Shown: positions 42,721-51,449, counted from the first letter of the stretch. The stretch is DNA of 56,247 nt from Anaerolineae bacterium (GCA_022843745.1 JALHNB010000046.1:1-56247), one strand, 5' to 3'. The notes: a model not told the origin generated them from the letters alone. A program made the numbers and translations.

Positions 42721-43044
42721 CATCCACTCGATCCTCTCCAACTTCTGCTGCACCTGGCGTAATGTCAGGTGCATTTTCCCAGCCAGCCAATGCAACTTGG
42801 CCGAGCCGACCAGCGCCGTATCCGGCTTCTCAGTCTCATTGGGAAAACAGGCGGGACAGGCCGCGTTTCGATCTAATTGCAGCAGCCGTTCATCCAGCGG
42901 CGTAAGGGTATCGCGCATCTCGCGCAGCGCCTCGACTTCTGTCACCCTGGCTCGATAGCAGGAGGACACGCCCCCATGCTCCGTTAACTTATGGAGGTCA
43001 CTTTTGACCGCAATCCGGGAATGCTCGCTTTTATCACGTGACAT
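42712..43044 (-). CDS. unknown antisense-strand protein between two plus-strand operons
   Basis: A 110-aa protein, charged and helical (ARVTEVEALREMRDTLTPLDERLLQLDR), with CPAC in the middle and a helical end (LTLRQVQQKLERIEWML). The end overlaps the methylase-helicase stop by 9 bp. Composition is much more protein-like than the opposite strand here. It reads against its neighbours, so it has its own promoter in the 67-bp gap before 43111. Unknown family. Confidence 0.5.
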   Translation of the reverse strand: MSRDKSEHSRIAVKSDLHKLTEHGGVSSCYRARVTEVEALREMRDTLTPLDERLLQLDRNAACPACFPNETEKPDTALVGSAKLHWLAGKMHLTLRQVQQKLERIEWMLS

Positions 43045-43110
43045 TCATCCCATCCTCGTCTCTCTTTAGCACATTCATTCTAGTCTATCACACTTGGAAA
43101 GGCTTATCCC

Positions 43111-43752
43111 ATGCTTACGATCAACATTACCATCCCCGACGAAGGGAGTGAGGCCACCGTCATCGTCCGAAAGGGCGATTTCGGCGCGGTCAACACCCTG
43201 CCGGTATCCGACTTTGACGAGCTGGTGGCGGCGGCGACTTCGATGCTGGCGAACATCATCGCCAACCCGCCCAATATCCCTGCCCCACCTGCACCCGTAC
43301 CGTATACCCCCAAACCCAAGTTCGATCACGCAGCCGAAGTGGAGAAGCTGCTGCCCAAACTGCGCGAGATTATCGCCGCCTGGGATTGGGGGACGAGCAA
43401 AATCACCGTCAAGAATATGATGCCCAAAGCCTACCCGAACGCGAGCATGGACTACTCGAAAACGGCGCTGCTGGCAGGCGAAACCGTACTGACCGCAGCG
43501 CTGGGCAAGCTGGTGACGGACGGGCTGTTGATTGCTGGCAAGTTCGGCCAGTTCAGCCTCAATCCCGACTATGTAGCACCGCCACCCGTTGAAATCGTTG
43601 AAATCGTTAGCGTGCCTGAGAATGCAGGCACAGAAACCGGAGATGAAACACCCAGAGAAGAACCGGAAACCGACGACACCGTGGAAATACACGGTGCAGG
43701 CGACTCAGCAACCGAAACCGAAGACGATACCGACACTCAAGAGGACGAATAG
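43111..43752 (+). CDS. PRTRC system protein E-like, with C-terminal winged helix
   Basis: A 213-aa protein; GGAAAGG precedes the ATG. N-terminal beta-strand part (LTINITIPDEGSEATVIVRKG), then a Pro-rich linker, a winged-helix-like part (ALGKLVTDGLLIAGKFGQFS) and a very acidic Thr/Glu/Asp tail of about 45 residues. The winged helix matches the C-terminus of the methylase-helicase (RLVKEGKLEAGQFGQFS). Its position directly before PRTRC C is that of PRTRC protein E, but sequence support for that name is modest. The acidic tail may mimic DNA or bind partners. Confidence 0.55.
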   Translation: MLTINITIPDEGSEATVIVRKGDFGAVNTLPVSDFDELVAAATSMLANIIANPPNIPAPPAPVPYTPKPKFDHAAEVEKLLPKLREIIAAWDWGTSKITVKNMMPKAYPNASMDYSKTALLAGETVLTAALGKLVTDGLLIAGKFGQFSLNPDYVAPPPVEIVEIVSVPENAGTETGDETPREEPETDDTVEIHGAGDSATETEDDTDTQEDE

Positions 43753-43755
43753 AAC

Positions 43756-43950
43756 ATGGCTCACATTGCCACGATTGGCGCAAACAAGATTCAGCTTCAG
43801 GACGATCAGATGAAACTCGATATGGAGGGCGTCAAGAAAGCCCTGTCTGGCGCATATCCTGAGATCATCAACGCCACAGGGCGCGAACGCACGTTAGAGG
43901 ACGGAACAATCCTCTTCGAGTTCCTGCCGCAGCCTGGGCGTAAGGGATAA
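43756..43950 (+). CDS. PRTRC system protein C
   Basis: A 64-aa protein. The pattern 'M..DDQMKLDMEGVKKALSGAYPEIINATGRE ... LFEFLPQPGRKG' fits the small PRTRC C family, including the 'YPEI..A' core and the phenylalanine-rich 'FEFLP..G.KG' ending. It starts 3 nt after the preceding stop. PRTRC proteins are co-inherited with ParB-, ThiF- and actin-like proteins on extrachromosomal elements; their biochemical role is not established. Confidence 0.75.
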   Translation: MAHIATIGANKIQLQDDQMKLDMEGVKKALSGAYPEIINATGRERTLEDGTILFEFLPQPGRKG

Positions 43951-43956
43951 AACTCC

Positions 43957-44202
43957 ATGGACGAGTTAGTCAAAATTCTGGCATCCGTGCCAGAGTCCGA
44001 TTTGAAAGTGTTGGGGCTGCTTCGGCAGTCCCAGCCAACCGCGGGGCAATTTCTCCCGCGTGGTTTGCCACGGAAAGCCTACACGGAAGCTGCGCTGGAG
44101 ATGATGGCTTATACCCGTGCCTGTTCCGAACTCGCACAGCGCGTTAAGAACCTGACTCCGGCGCAGGCTGCCGCCTTTTCAATTAGCGAATACGGACTGT
44201 AG
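43957..44202 (+). CDS. small protein inside the PRTRC operon
   Basis: An 81-aa protein (MDELVKILASVPESDLKVLGLL, SQPTAGQFLPRGLPRKAYTE), helical, starting 6 nt after PRTRC C. It has no membrane segment and is not one of the PRTRC families I can name, so it may be a lineage-specific addition. It shares the operon's short spacing, 12 nt before the next start. Confidence 0.6.
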   Translation: MDELVKILASVPESDLKVLGLLRQSQPTAGQFLPRGLPRKAYTEAALEMMAYTRACSELAQRVKNLTPAQAAAFSISEYGL

Positions 44203-44214
44203 GAGGGAGCGACC

Positions 44215-45003
44215 TTGAATCCCTACAATGGCATTTACCCACTGCTGCTGAAGGATGCGCCGACCCTGTTGGCACTAGCGGGCTGCTGGACAAATCCTTT
44301 TGAGGTTGAGGATGAATTCATGATGGAAGAGGAATCGTTGTTCAATGCGTGGCGGTTTGCCAGCGATATGTTTCCCGACGTCGCGGCAGGCGTCACCTGG
44401 GCGATGTGGGAAGGCCACAGCCAAAAGCAGATCGAGCGGCAGCTCTCAGACGAGTTTCGCCCTCTCCTGCCAGGGCAACTCAGCGAGATCGAGTTGATCC
44501 CTTACGGGCCGGAATACAACTACTACGGCATCGACTGGCAAACCAGCTTTCCAGAGGAAATACCGCCCCTGTCGCCGGAACAAAAGCAGTATGGAAAACT
44601 CCTGAATATGATCGACCATGAGCGCTCCCCGTATCATCATCTCACCATGCAAAATCTGGCAGATCGCTATTGGACGAGGCGGCCTGATCTCTCCGCTTTT
44701 GTGCAACTCAATACGAGCATCTCCGGCAATACCCTGATTGACTACACCCGTGACGAGGCGCTGGAAAATGGCTACGACATTCCCGAATGGTCATTCAAAA
44801 CGCTGGAATTTGCCTGGGATGTCCAAATCGACGCCGACACCTTTTTCGATCTGGCGCAGACTGGCAAGGTCGCGCTGCGCCAGACCGAAACCTACCTTCA
44901 GTTCTGTGAAGAATTGATTTTATCCAATTGTTTTGCGATTTCAGAGGTACACCATGTCCCAAAAATCCCCTATCAGAACGCCTTATACGGCTCCGCCGTC
45001 TGA
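44215..45003 (+). CDS. PRTRC system protein F-like
   Basis: A 262-aa protein starting at TTG 44215, with GGAGGGAG 4-6 nt upstream. Acidic, with many Trp/Tyr residues (PYGPEYNYYGIDWQTSFPEEI) and a helical C-terminal half. Its place between PRTRC C and PRTRC B is the usual place of protein F; the sequence itself I cannot confirm. The end overlaps the start of the next gene by 50 bp in a different frame. Confidence 0.5.
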   Translation: MNPYNGIYPLLLKDAPTLLALAGCWTNPFEVEDEFMMEEESLFNAWRFASDMFPDVAAGVTWAMWEGHSQKQIERQLSDEFRPLLPGQLSEIELIPYGPEYNYYGIDWQTSFPEEIPPLSPEQKQYGKLLNMIDHERSPYHHLTMQNLADRYWTRRPDLSAFVQLNTSISGNTLIDYTRDEALENGYDIPEWSFKTLEFAWDVQIDADTFFDLAQTGKVALRQTETYLQFCEELILSNCFAISEVHHVPKIPYQNALYGSAV

Positions 45004-45700
45004 TTTATACGGCATCGGCATGACCCATCTGGAAACGGCGCTGAAAGCCGTTCCCCTGATGGAACTGGTTTTTTATCTTTATGGCATTGTCCGCCGCTCG
45101 TATAGTGAGCAGGGCGCGACGGAAGTCATTATTGCGCCAGAGGACATCGCCAAAGCCCTTTCCCTGCGGGAACACCGTTGGGAAACCGGCATCCTCAACG
45201 CCAACACGCTCTACATCGGTGAAGTAAATGGTGTGCGAACGGTGGTGGAATACCGCCCACCCCAAATCACAGGCGTCTGGTTCGACGGCAGCGCTGCACC
45301 GCTCCGTGTTCCCCTGCCAGGGATAGTCATGATGCGCCATTCGGCTAAAAAGGAAAGCGTGTATAAGCTGTTTGCGGTGAAAGTGCGTCCGACTGCCCGC
45401 ACCCTCAAGCTGTACCGCGCCCCACTCCCCAACGTCTTCTCATCGGGGGGCATCTGTTGGGGGTCAGTAGCAAAACCGACCCAGCATGAAGGTAACGATC
45501 TGGCAGCCGATTGGACAATGCTCTTAGGCTCAGGCTTTGGCAATCACGGTTCGATGTCGTCCTCAAAGAAATACAAAGACGACATTCGCAAATTCCTGCT
45601 GGAGCTGGATGCTAATCACAGCAAACGCTACCCCATCTCCGATCTGATCGAGCATCAGTTCTCACTCAAACAGGAGATCGAACATGCCAACAAAGATTGA
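44954..45700 (+). CDS. PRTRC system protein B
   Basis: A 248-aa protein from ATG 44954 (AGAGG 5-6 nt upstream); an in-frame TTG 21 nt earlier is less likely. Signatures of the family: TYIGEVNGVRTVVEYRPPQI-like strand, VWFDGSAAPLRVPLPGIV, YKLFAVK and, towards the end, APLPNVFSSGGICWGSV. The last is the characteristic 'PNV...G.IC.G' block. It overlaps the ThiF gene by 17 bp. Role in the system unknown. Confidence 0.8.
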   Translation: MSQKSPIRTPYTAPPSDLYGIGMTHLETALKAVPLMELVFYLYGIVRRSYSEQGATEVIIAPEDIAKALSLREHRWETGILNANTLYIGEVNGVRTVVEYRPPQITGVWFDGSAAPLRVPLPGIVMMRHSAKKESVYKLFAVKVRPTARTLKLYRAPLPNVFSSGGICWGSVAKPTQHEGNDLAADWTMLLGSGFGNHGSMSSSKKYKDDIRKFLLELDANHSKRYPISDLIEHQFSLKQEIEHANKD

Positions 45701-46520
45701 CATGAAGCGTCCGATGCAATTTGATCCCGACATTCACCTCAAGCGTATCGTCCTGGTCGGCTTGGGCGGCACAGGCAGCCACGTCGCCCGCATCCTGGCC
45801 CGAACGCTCTATGACCTGCGCAGTCGCCATATCGACATCCCCACATTGGTCTTTGTGGACGGCGATACGATTGAAGCTCAAAATGTGGGACGGCAAATGT
45901 TTGTCGAAGCGGAAATCGGCTGCTACAAAGCCGAGACGCTGGCGCGGCGTTTCAACTTCAGCCTGGGTCTGGAAATCCACTATCGCAATGAATACCTGTG
46001 CAAAGAATGGTACTCCCATCACAATCGCTATACAGCCGATAAGGAAACCTATGGCGACGGTGAAACCCTCTGGATCGGCGCGGTGGATAACCACCTGGCG
46101 CGACGGGAATTGGCGCAACTGCGGGGGCTGTGGATTGATGCGGGCAACCACAACGGCAGCGGGCAGGTCATCCTGGGCAATACGAATAGTTGGAAGGTCA
46201 TCGACGGGGAAACCCGCAATCCGCGTACTGTCAGAGGCATTGTTCAGGAACACTCCCGCCGTTATCTGCCCACCGTCCCGCTGATTTATCCTCTCGTACT
46301 CGAACCGGAAGCCGTGCCGACCCCCTCCTGCGCCGTTGGCGTGATCCGGGATGAGCAATCGCTCCTGGTGAATGACTTCATGGCGGCGGTAGTTGGACAG
46401 TACGTTCACAAACTCCTGTATCAGCAGCCGATCACTACCTTTATGACCTTCATCGATATCGACGGACTTGCCATGCGCTCTGTCCCCATAGAAGAAGTGA
46501 TGACCTTCAAACCGCAGTAA
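45684..46520 (+). CDS. PRTRC system ThiF-family protein
   Basis: A 278-aa E1-like protein. The nucleotide-binding loop is VLVGLGGTGSHVARIL, followed by VFVDGDTIEAQNVGRQMF (the conserved D of E1 enzymes and the N..RQ..). Next come IGAVDNHLARREL and the conserved WIDAGNHNGSGQVILG. No catalytic Cys of a full E1 is obvious, as in other PRTRC ThiF proteins. It would adenylate a small protein C-terminus; PRTRC C or another small member is a candidate. It ends the plus-strand operon. Confidence 0.88.
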   Translation: MPTKIDMKRPMQFDPDIHLKRIVLVGLGGTGSHVARILARTLYDLRSRHIDIPTLVFVDGDTIEAQNVGRQMFVEAEIGCYKAETLARRFNFSLGLEIHYRNEYLCKEWYSHHNRYTADKETYGDGETLWIGAVDNHLARRELAQLRGLWIDAGNHNGSGQVILGNTNSWKVIDGETRNPRTVRGIVQEHSRRYLPTVPLIYPLVLEPEAVPTPSCAVGVIRDEQSLLVNDFMAAVVGQYVHKLLYQQPITTFMTFIDIDGLAMRSVPIEEVMTFKPQ

Positions 46521-46896
46521 CGCCGTCCCCTTGATTTGCCCTTAAAATTGGAGACCAAGTGACAGAAGGAAGCACCTCGCTGCGTAGCGAGGTGTACCCT
46601 GAAGCCTGCGAAACAATGATGATAGAGATCGCGTTCCATGCGGATATATCCCGGTCATCCGCACCGCCGTCCAGTAGGCCGCACAAACGCTCCTGAAGCC
46701 TGAACCCGATACCACCAGCGAACTGATCTGCTCTACTGACTACGCGATGTCGCCTCGCGATCACCCACGAGCTGAAAGGATTCGTGCAGGATGTTGAGGG
46801 AGATTCGTTCGAACAGATCGTTCGCTGCCAGAACACCACCGACTAGATTCACCGGATATTGCTTTTATCCAAGCCTCCTCTGCCAGCGAAATGCCA
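46521..46896. other. degenerate stretch after ThiF
   Basis: No intact gene. The last plus-strand frame before 46845 reads RLAITHELKGFVQDVEGDSF and EQIVRCQNTTD and then stops, which looks like the end of a decayed gene. Upstream frames have stops. An inverted repeat CACCTCGCTGCG-TAGCGAGGTG lies near 46574-46595, possibly the operon terminator, but without a U-tract. Confidence 0.4.
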
Positions 46897-47901
46897 TCAT
46901 CTCATGATCTTCCTTCCTGGTTTGTCCAGCTTGTCTAGGGTAAACGGCTTACCGATCCCTAACCCCCAGGTAAACCAACAGGTCGAAAATTGCGCACCTC
47001 CACCGGAGTAACCCGCCCGGGGCATTTTGAAGTCAACGCGCGGGCTGAAGAGGATGATTTCAAAGCCGTAGTGCCGCATCAAGACCTGTGCCTTCTTTGC
47101 GCCCATGGTTTCGACGGGCAAGAGAAGTGCGAACGGTTTTCCCAACTCATAGCAGCGCCGCAACCAGGGGTACTTCAGAGTGTATGGGGGATTCGTGACC
47201 AGACAATCCCACTGTACGGGGTCGTACTCAAAGAAGTCTTGCCCGGTCAGAACGTCACTTGAAAGGACTGCGGGAAAAGACTTTTCCCGTAACCCATCCA
47301 CCAATAGCCCCTCACCAGCTGCCGACTCCCAGATCCTCCACGCCGGCTTCAAATAAGGCAGGATGGGTCCAAGGGCATACGCCGGGGTCTGACAAAAATC
47401 TGATTCCTTCAGTTCCTTTGACTTTCCGGCGCGGTTGACCTTCTTATCGCGCTTGTAGTTAAAAGCGATTTCCGGCGATTGACGTATGAAGAGGTCATTC
47501 ACCGTCTGCTGCACATGCGCTTTCGTCATCCGGCCATCTGGTGCATTCGCTACCGCACACTGCCAGGCGATGCGTCGGTCCGCCGGTTCAAGCGGAACGA
47601 GCGGGCGAACCTGCGCCTCGTACTTCGGAATGACACCAATTGATGCCAAATCATCCACAACAGCAGCAGCCTGGATCTGCCGCTTCGCATATGTTTTGCT
47701 CATCCCCCATCGCTCATGGCAATACTGCTCGAACGTTTGATACTTGTCGCGATACAGTCGCTGATCCCGAATTGCCTGCAGCGCCTCCCCAATAATGTGG
47801 GAGCTCTGCAAACCTTCGGCAATGATGGTTTCGTGTTCGCTTAACGCACGCTGTTCGTCTTCTGTCATGCCGGATGGGGTAACACTTTTTTCAGTATTCA
47901 T
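46897..47901 (-). CDS. DNA adenine methylase with an N-terminal DUF3102-like part
   Basis: A 334-aa protein. Residues 1-130 are helical (EDEQRALSEHETIIAEGLQS, then YCHERWGMSKTYAKRQI), like the DNA-reading 'gam/DUF3102' type that precedes phage and plasmid methylases. The catalytic part has IWESAAGEGLLVDGL (motif I), and N237-P-P-Y (CLVTNPPYTLKYP) is the N6-adenine active site. AAGGAG lies before the ATG. It follows the 76-aa gene directly. It may protect the element from restriction or mark its origin. No cognate nuclease is nearby. Confidence 0.85.
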   Translation of the reverse strand: MNTEKSVTPSGMTEDEQRALSEHETIIAEGLQSSHIIGEALQAIRDQRLYRDKYQTFEQYCHERWGMSKTYAKRQIQAAAVVDDLASIGVIPKYEAQVRPLVPLEPADRRIAWQCAVANAPDGRMTKAHVQQTVNDLFIRQSPEIAFNYKRDKKVNRAGKSKELKESDFCQTPAYALGPILPYLKPAWRIWESAAGEGLLVDGLREKSFPAVLSSDVLTGQDFFEYDPVQWDCLVTNPPYTLKYPWLRRCYELGKPFALLLPVETMGAKKAQVLMRHYGFEIILFSPRVDFKMPRAGYSGGGAQFSTCWFTWGLGIGKPFTLDKLDKPGRKIMR

Positions 47902-47903
47902 CG

Positions 47904-48134
47904 CTAAGTCTCCTTCTCTTTTGAATTAATCCGTTTCCAGCCTGCTTTTAGCAGGGACTCACACAGCCGCCTGGCAGGCCGCCAGTTCGTTTGGTCTGGA
48001 TGGCCGAACATAAAAATCCGGATCAGCCCCTTCACTGATAGTTTGATGCCCTTCCAATAATCGCAGTCGCATCTGGCCTCCCTCAAAACTCTAACACTGC
48101 AAAACAGGTGTCCACCGGGATGGGCACAAATCAT
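47904..48134 (-). CDS. small protein between primase and methylase
   Basis: A 76-aa protein overlapping the primase stop by 4 bp (ATGA) and ending 2 nt before the methylase start. It has four cysteines or histidines at the N-terminus (CAHPGGHLFC, then CDCDYW), possibly a small zinc site, and an Arg/Lys-rich end (GWKRINSKEKET). It is fully coupled to both neighbours. Family unknown. Confidence 0.55.
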   Translation of the reverse strand: MICAHPGGHLFCSVRVLREARCDCDYWKGIKLSVKGLIRIFMFGHPDQTNWRPARRLCESLLKAGWKRINSKEKET

Positions 48135-49246
48135 GGTGCATCCTCCACCTGCGCCAAAGGGTGCCCGGCCTGGATCTGGACGGCCTTAGCCAGCGTTGCG
48201 TTTGCTGGTACAGCATCTAAAATCCATTCGGTCAGATTGCATCCCGCTTTTAGCATGTCGTTTACATCGTGGGCTGTTGGTGTGACCCGAATAGCCCTGG
48301 TACCCAATTGAGCGCTCCACCATGCGGCGGCATCCTCGCCTGCCTTATCCATGTCGAATGCCAGTAAAACGCGATCAGCCAGGAATAGCCGGGCAACCCA
48401 ACGTAACAAGCGACTGCCGGAGGCTGTCCCCGTCGCGACGGCAACTAAGCCATGCGGTAACAAAGAGGCCGCGCCTGTCCGGACAGCCAGGGCATCAAAT
48501 TCGCCTTCGGTCATCACGACCGTTGAGCCAAAGCCGATGTCATCCGCGTTATAAAGCGCATTCGCAAAACCCGCTGCTGAGATGTACCGTTTGCCCTTTT
48601 CGACAGTCCCCATACGCCGGAAATTGACGCGCCAGTATTGCCCCTCAAGCTGCCAGGGTATCACGATCCCGGCGGGCAAATATACATCCGCCGCGCCCCA
48701 TGTTTCGTGTCGATCCGTCGGGTTGTATCCGAGTTCCGCCGCACCTATCGTCGCCAGTGACAAGCCGCGCCCGAGCAGGTAGTCAAGTGCTCCCCTGCAC
48801 TGTTCGGAGTAAAGTCGTAGAATACTCTCCGTGACAAAGCTGTCAGCTTTGCGCTGATAACCAGGATCATTCAGGCTGATGTAATCGGATTTGAGCACGC
48901 CTGGGCGTGGCTTATCTTCGGGAACAATTTTTGCTGAAGTTCGCTGATCATTTTCACGATGCTGCCGCCGAGCTACCGGTGCGTCACTCAACAAGCCAAG
49001 CTTCGCGATTGCCGCTTTGAAGTCTATGCCGTCGTGTTTCTCAACAAACGAAATCGCATCGCCCCCACGCGGTGAACACTGGCGACAAAACCAACGCCCG
49101 CCACCGCTGTTGTGTGGCTGCACCCTAAAGCGGTCTGTGCCGCCGCAAAACGGACAAGCGCCACGCCACTCGCCGCCGTTCGTGCCGCTAACTTTTTTTA
49201 ATTTCGTGCTTATCAGGTTTAAAAGGTCGATCCCGGTTGTATCCAT
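48131..49246 (-). CDS. CHC2/TOPRIM DNA primase
   Basis: A 371-aa primase. The zinc finger CPFCGGTDRFRV...WFCRQC uses C31, C34, C54 and C57. TOPRIM has VVMTEGEFDALA (catalytic E) and VLLAFDMDKAG (DxD-type pair), near residues 245-310. It lacks the helicase-binding C-terminus of DnaG and is close to the phage/plasmid primases of about 350-400 aa. GAGAGG lies before the ATG. It begins the primase-small protein-methylase operon. It synthesises RNA primers for the element's replication. Confidence 0.9.
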   Translation of the reverse strand: MDTTGIDLLNLISTKLKKVSGTNGGEWRGACPFCGGTDRFRVQPHNSGGGRWFCRQCSPRGGDAISFVEKHDGIDFKAAIAKLGLLSDAPVARRQHRENDQRTSAKIVPEDKPRPGVLKSDYISLNDPGYQRKADSFVTESILRLYSEQCRGALDYLLGRGLSLATIGAAELGYNPTDRHETWGAADVYLPAGIVIPWQLEGQYWRVNFRRMGTVEKGKRYISAAGFANALYNADDIGFGSTVVMTEGEFDALAVRTGAASLLPHGLVAVATGTASGSRLLRWVARLFLADRVLLAFDMDKAGEDAAAWWSAQLGTRAIRVTPTAHDVNDMLKAGCNLTEWILDAVPANATLAKAVQIQAGHPLAQVEDAP

Positions 49247-49284
49247 TTTTCCTCTCTTACTTTCCTTCTGGCACTTACTCTCTT

Positions 49285-49314
49285 TACTACCACCCCTAAA
49301 GGGGTGTGGTAGTA
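49285..49314. promoter_or_regulatory. bulged hairpin in the primase leader
   Basis: TACTACCACCCCT (49285-49297) pairs with AGGGGTGTGGTAGTA (49300-49314) with a two-base bulge; ACTCCAC...GTGGGAGT follows 30 nt further on (about 49346-49369). Both lie between the primase start and the gene at 49394, so they can be operator, terminator or RNA leader. Confidence 0.45.
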
Positions 49315-49393
49315 AAGGAAGTAACTAGGGTGTTGCTACGATTTACTCCACGATAGTATTGTGGGAGTATGTGGTAGCACGATTGCTTTCAGG

Positions 49394-49657
49394 CTAGAAG
49401 AAAGGTAAGTCGCCAATATCGCTTGAGTATGGAAACCCTTCAATCTTCAGCGGAATGGCTTCCCCTTCCATTGCATATCTAACCCGAAATTCAGCATTTC
49501 GAATGAGCCACAATGCCATCCGGTAGGACGTGACGCCTGATAATTCAATACTGCCATCTTCATACAGCGTGACAGTAACTTTTGCCGATGTCGTAGCTTG
49601 GATGAGTTCTGTGGCCTGTACGTTCTCAGTCGATTTCGTTTCGATGTCCATGTTCAA
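49394..49657 (-). CDS. small acidic protein after the RepA-like gene
   Basis: An 87-aa protein with a central beta pattern (VTVTLYEDGSIELSG) and a helical part (RMALWLIRNAEFRVRY). It starts 9 nt after the stop of the RepA-like ATPase, so the two are coupled. Unknown family; a small DNA-binding or regulatory partner is possible. Confidence 0.55.
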   Translation of the reverse strand: MNMDIETKSTENVQATELIQATTSAKVTVTLYEDGSIELSGVTSYRMALWLIRNAEFRVRYAMEGEAIPLKIEGFPYSSDIGDLPFF

Positions 49658-49666
49658 TCCTTCGTA

Positions 49667-50941
49667 TTAGACTTGATTTGAGTAACCCTGCTGTGCAGCA
49701 TACTGCTTGCCCGCTGCGGTCAATATCCAGGGGTCAAACCGCCCGTCCTTTTCAATCAATCCTTTGCGGCTCAAGGTTTTGAGCGCCCGATAGAAAGTAG
49801 TCTCCTGGATACCGATCGCTTTTCGTAAATCGTTTGTCCGCGCGCCCTGGTCAAATAAGTTGCTCGCCAACCAATGTATAATGGAATTTTGGCTATCCGT
49901 CAGGGTATCGCTGTCGTCAATCACGCGATCTGATGGCAGTAGCACGAGGCTGAATTCACCCGGCGATACTTCGACTTCGACAGGTTTAAGGTAGTACGTC
50001 TCAAAAGGTTTGCTATCTTTTGCTTTACTACATGAGACGCGAATAACCCCGTCATCGGCGTTTACCTCAATCATGGCATCCGCTGCGCCTCGAAGAGCGC
50101 TGCTCCCACGTTCTGAGCCGTTGCCTTTTCCGGTGTGATGCACCACCAAAACGGCGGTGTTCAATTCGCGCTGCAGGCGATTACAGGCATCAATGAATAA
50201 GCCCATATCCCTGGCGCTGTTTTCATCCCCTCCCAGCATGCAACGGGCCAAGGTGTCGATCACAATGAGCCGGGGATGGATGTCTTGCACTGCCAGGATG
50301 AATGATTCGACGGCCTGGTTGTCAAGCATCGCTACGGGGACAAGCCAAAAATGCAGTCCACCGCGTCCAGCCTTGTAGTGCTTATGCCACGCTTTCGCCC
50401 GCTTGTCGTAACCCCCCACGCCCTCTGCGGCGATATAGATAACATTCCCGTGCTGCGCAATCTGCTCGGCATAATCCAGCGCGCGGAATGACTTACCTGA
50501 GCCGGATGCACCAAACAGGACATTTAAGCCGTTCGGGAGTTCGCGGGAGATCAAATATGAGGTAGGCGGCAAGCTGTCAAGTTCGCTCTCATGTACTAGC
50601 TTGCGCGTGGTATTGATTGCCGCTACCAGTGTCGAAAAATCGGGCAGGAGTCTCGGTACCCCATACTCCTGCCAAAACGTGAAGGCGGCATCAATGCCCC
50701 CGTTTTCGTGAACAACATCGAGACTCGTGGCAACTTCTTGAAGCAGAGGATTTGCAAATTTGGGCCTCGGGTGAGATGTCGGGTTACTCAGCACCGTTCT
50801 TATATAAAGGACAAACTCCCGCTGTTCGTCCAGGTTGATCGGCGGTGTATGTCCATTCCTTAACGCGGTAATTTCTGTACTATAATTCAATGAATTAACC
50901 TTTCGATACACTGATTTCATTTGCCCGCCGCTGGATTGCAT
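49667..50941 (-). CDS. RepA-like AAA_25 ATPase
   Basis: A 424-aa RecA-fold ATPase of the RepA/DnaB-like AAA_25 class. Walker A is GASGSGKS (144-151), Walker B is LIVIDTLARC, and VLVVHHTGKGNGSERGSSALRGA is the conserved motif-3/arginine region. The C-terminal 90 residues are a winged helix (IGIQETTFYRALKTLSRKGLIEKDGRF). A second ATG at 50920 is possible. Such proteins unwind DNA at plasmid and phage origins. Together with the primase it makes a minimal replication set. Confidence 0.88.
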   Translation of the reverse strand: MQSSGGQMKSVYRKVNSLNYSTEITALRNGHTPPINLDEQREFVLYIRTVLSNPTSHPRPKFANPLLQEVATSLDVVHENGGIDAAFTFWQEYGVPRLLPDFSTLVAAINTTRKLVHESELDSLPPTSYLISRELPNGLNVLFGASGSGKSFRALDYAEQIAQHGNVIYIAAEGVGGYDKRAKAWHKHYKAGRGGLHFWLVPVAMLDNQAVESFILAVQDIHPRLIVIDTLARCMLGGDENSARDMGLFIDACNRLQRELNTAVLVVHHTGKGNGSERGSSALRGAADAMIEVNADDGVIRVSCSKAKDSKPFETYYLKPVEVEVSPGEFSLVLLPSDRVIDDSDTLTDSQNSIIHWLASNLFDQGARTNDLRKAIGIQETTFYRALKTLSRKGLIEKDGRFDPWILTAAGKQYAAQQGYSNQV

Positions 50942-51020
50942 CCTGGCGGCTTTTTATTTCTGGTTGATTTGTATGATGCTGAAATCAGAACGGACGTATC
51001 CCACGTTTTACGTTCAGATT

Positions 51021-51449
51021 TCAAAACTTTGAGATTGGCACTAGCTTTGGTTGGTACGCCGATCCTCCTAAGTTGGACGTACCGGGCGGCTGGTTGAGAG
51101 TGCCTCGTTCGATTTTGTGGCGTGGCGTAATGGATTGGCTGCTGCTGTGGGTGTATTCCGTTACCCAATCAACTGCCTGGAGAAACGTCAGGTTTAATTC
51201 GCGCATCAGAAAATCAAAAACGTCGCCAGAGTCACGGGTACCGCCAAAATCCTTGTAGCCATCGACACTGACAACAAAGCTCGCCTTTTGGCCGTCCGGT
51301 CGCCACTTTGAAAAATACGTGTCTCGCCTTGGGGTCGAATGTTCCGGCTCGCCCCAATGTAAGCGCACAATATCGCGGCAATCAATCCGGCTCTTGAGGT
51401 CTTTGGCATCCGGTTGACTTTCATATTGATACGCTATATCATTTACCAT
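51021..51449 (-). CDS. CHC2-like protein lacking the zinc ligands
   Basis: A 142-aa protein. DLKSRIDCRDIVRLHWG, YFSKWRPDGQKASFVVSVDG and RDSGDVFDFLMRELNLTFLQAVDWV follow the primase zinc-finger-domain layout (DL...I....G, ...F..., G.GD...F......F.EA...). The Cys/His ligands are replaced by ordinary residues. It lies 80 bp upstream of the RepA-like gene, opposite end from the full primase. A DNA-binding accessory of primase or RepA is inferred. The basic Ser/Pro tail (about 105-142) is disordered. Confidence 0.7.
   Translation of the reverse strand: MVNDIAYQYESQPDAKDLKSRIDCRDIVRLHWGEPEHSTPRRDTYFSKWRPDGQKASFVVSVDGYKDFGGTRDSGDVFDFLMRELNLTFLQAVDWVTEYTHSSSQSITPRHKIERGTLNQPPGTSNLGGSAYQPKLVPISKF

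Noticed and set aside
45666-46409. Minus-strand open frame of 247 codons
   Set aside because: Antisense of the ThiF gene, which keeps all its nucleotide-binding motifs.
46507-46839. Minus-strand open frame of 110 codons
   Set aside because: No ribosome site, biased composition and a better coding-like tail on the plus strand; treated as degenerate DNA.
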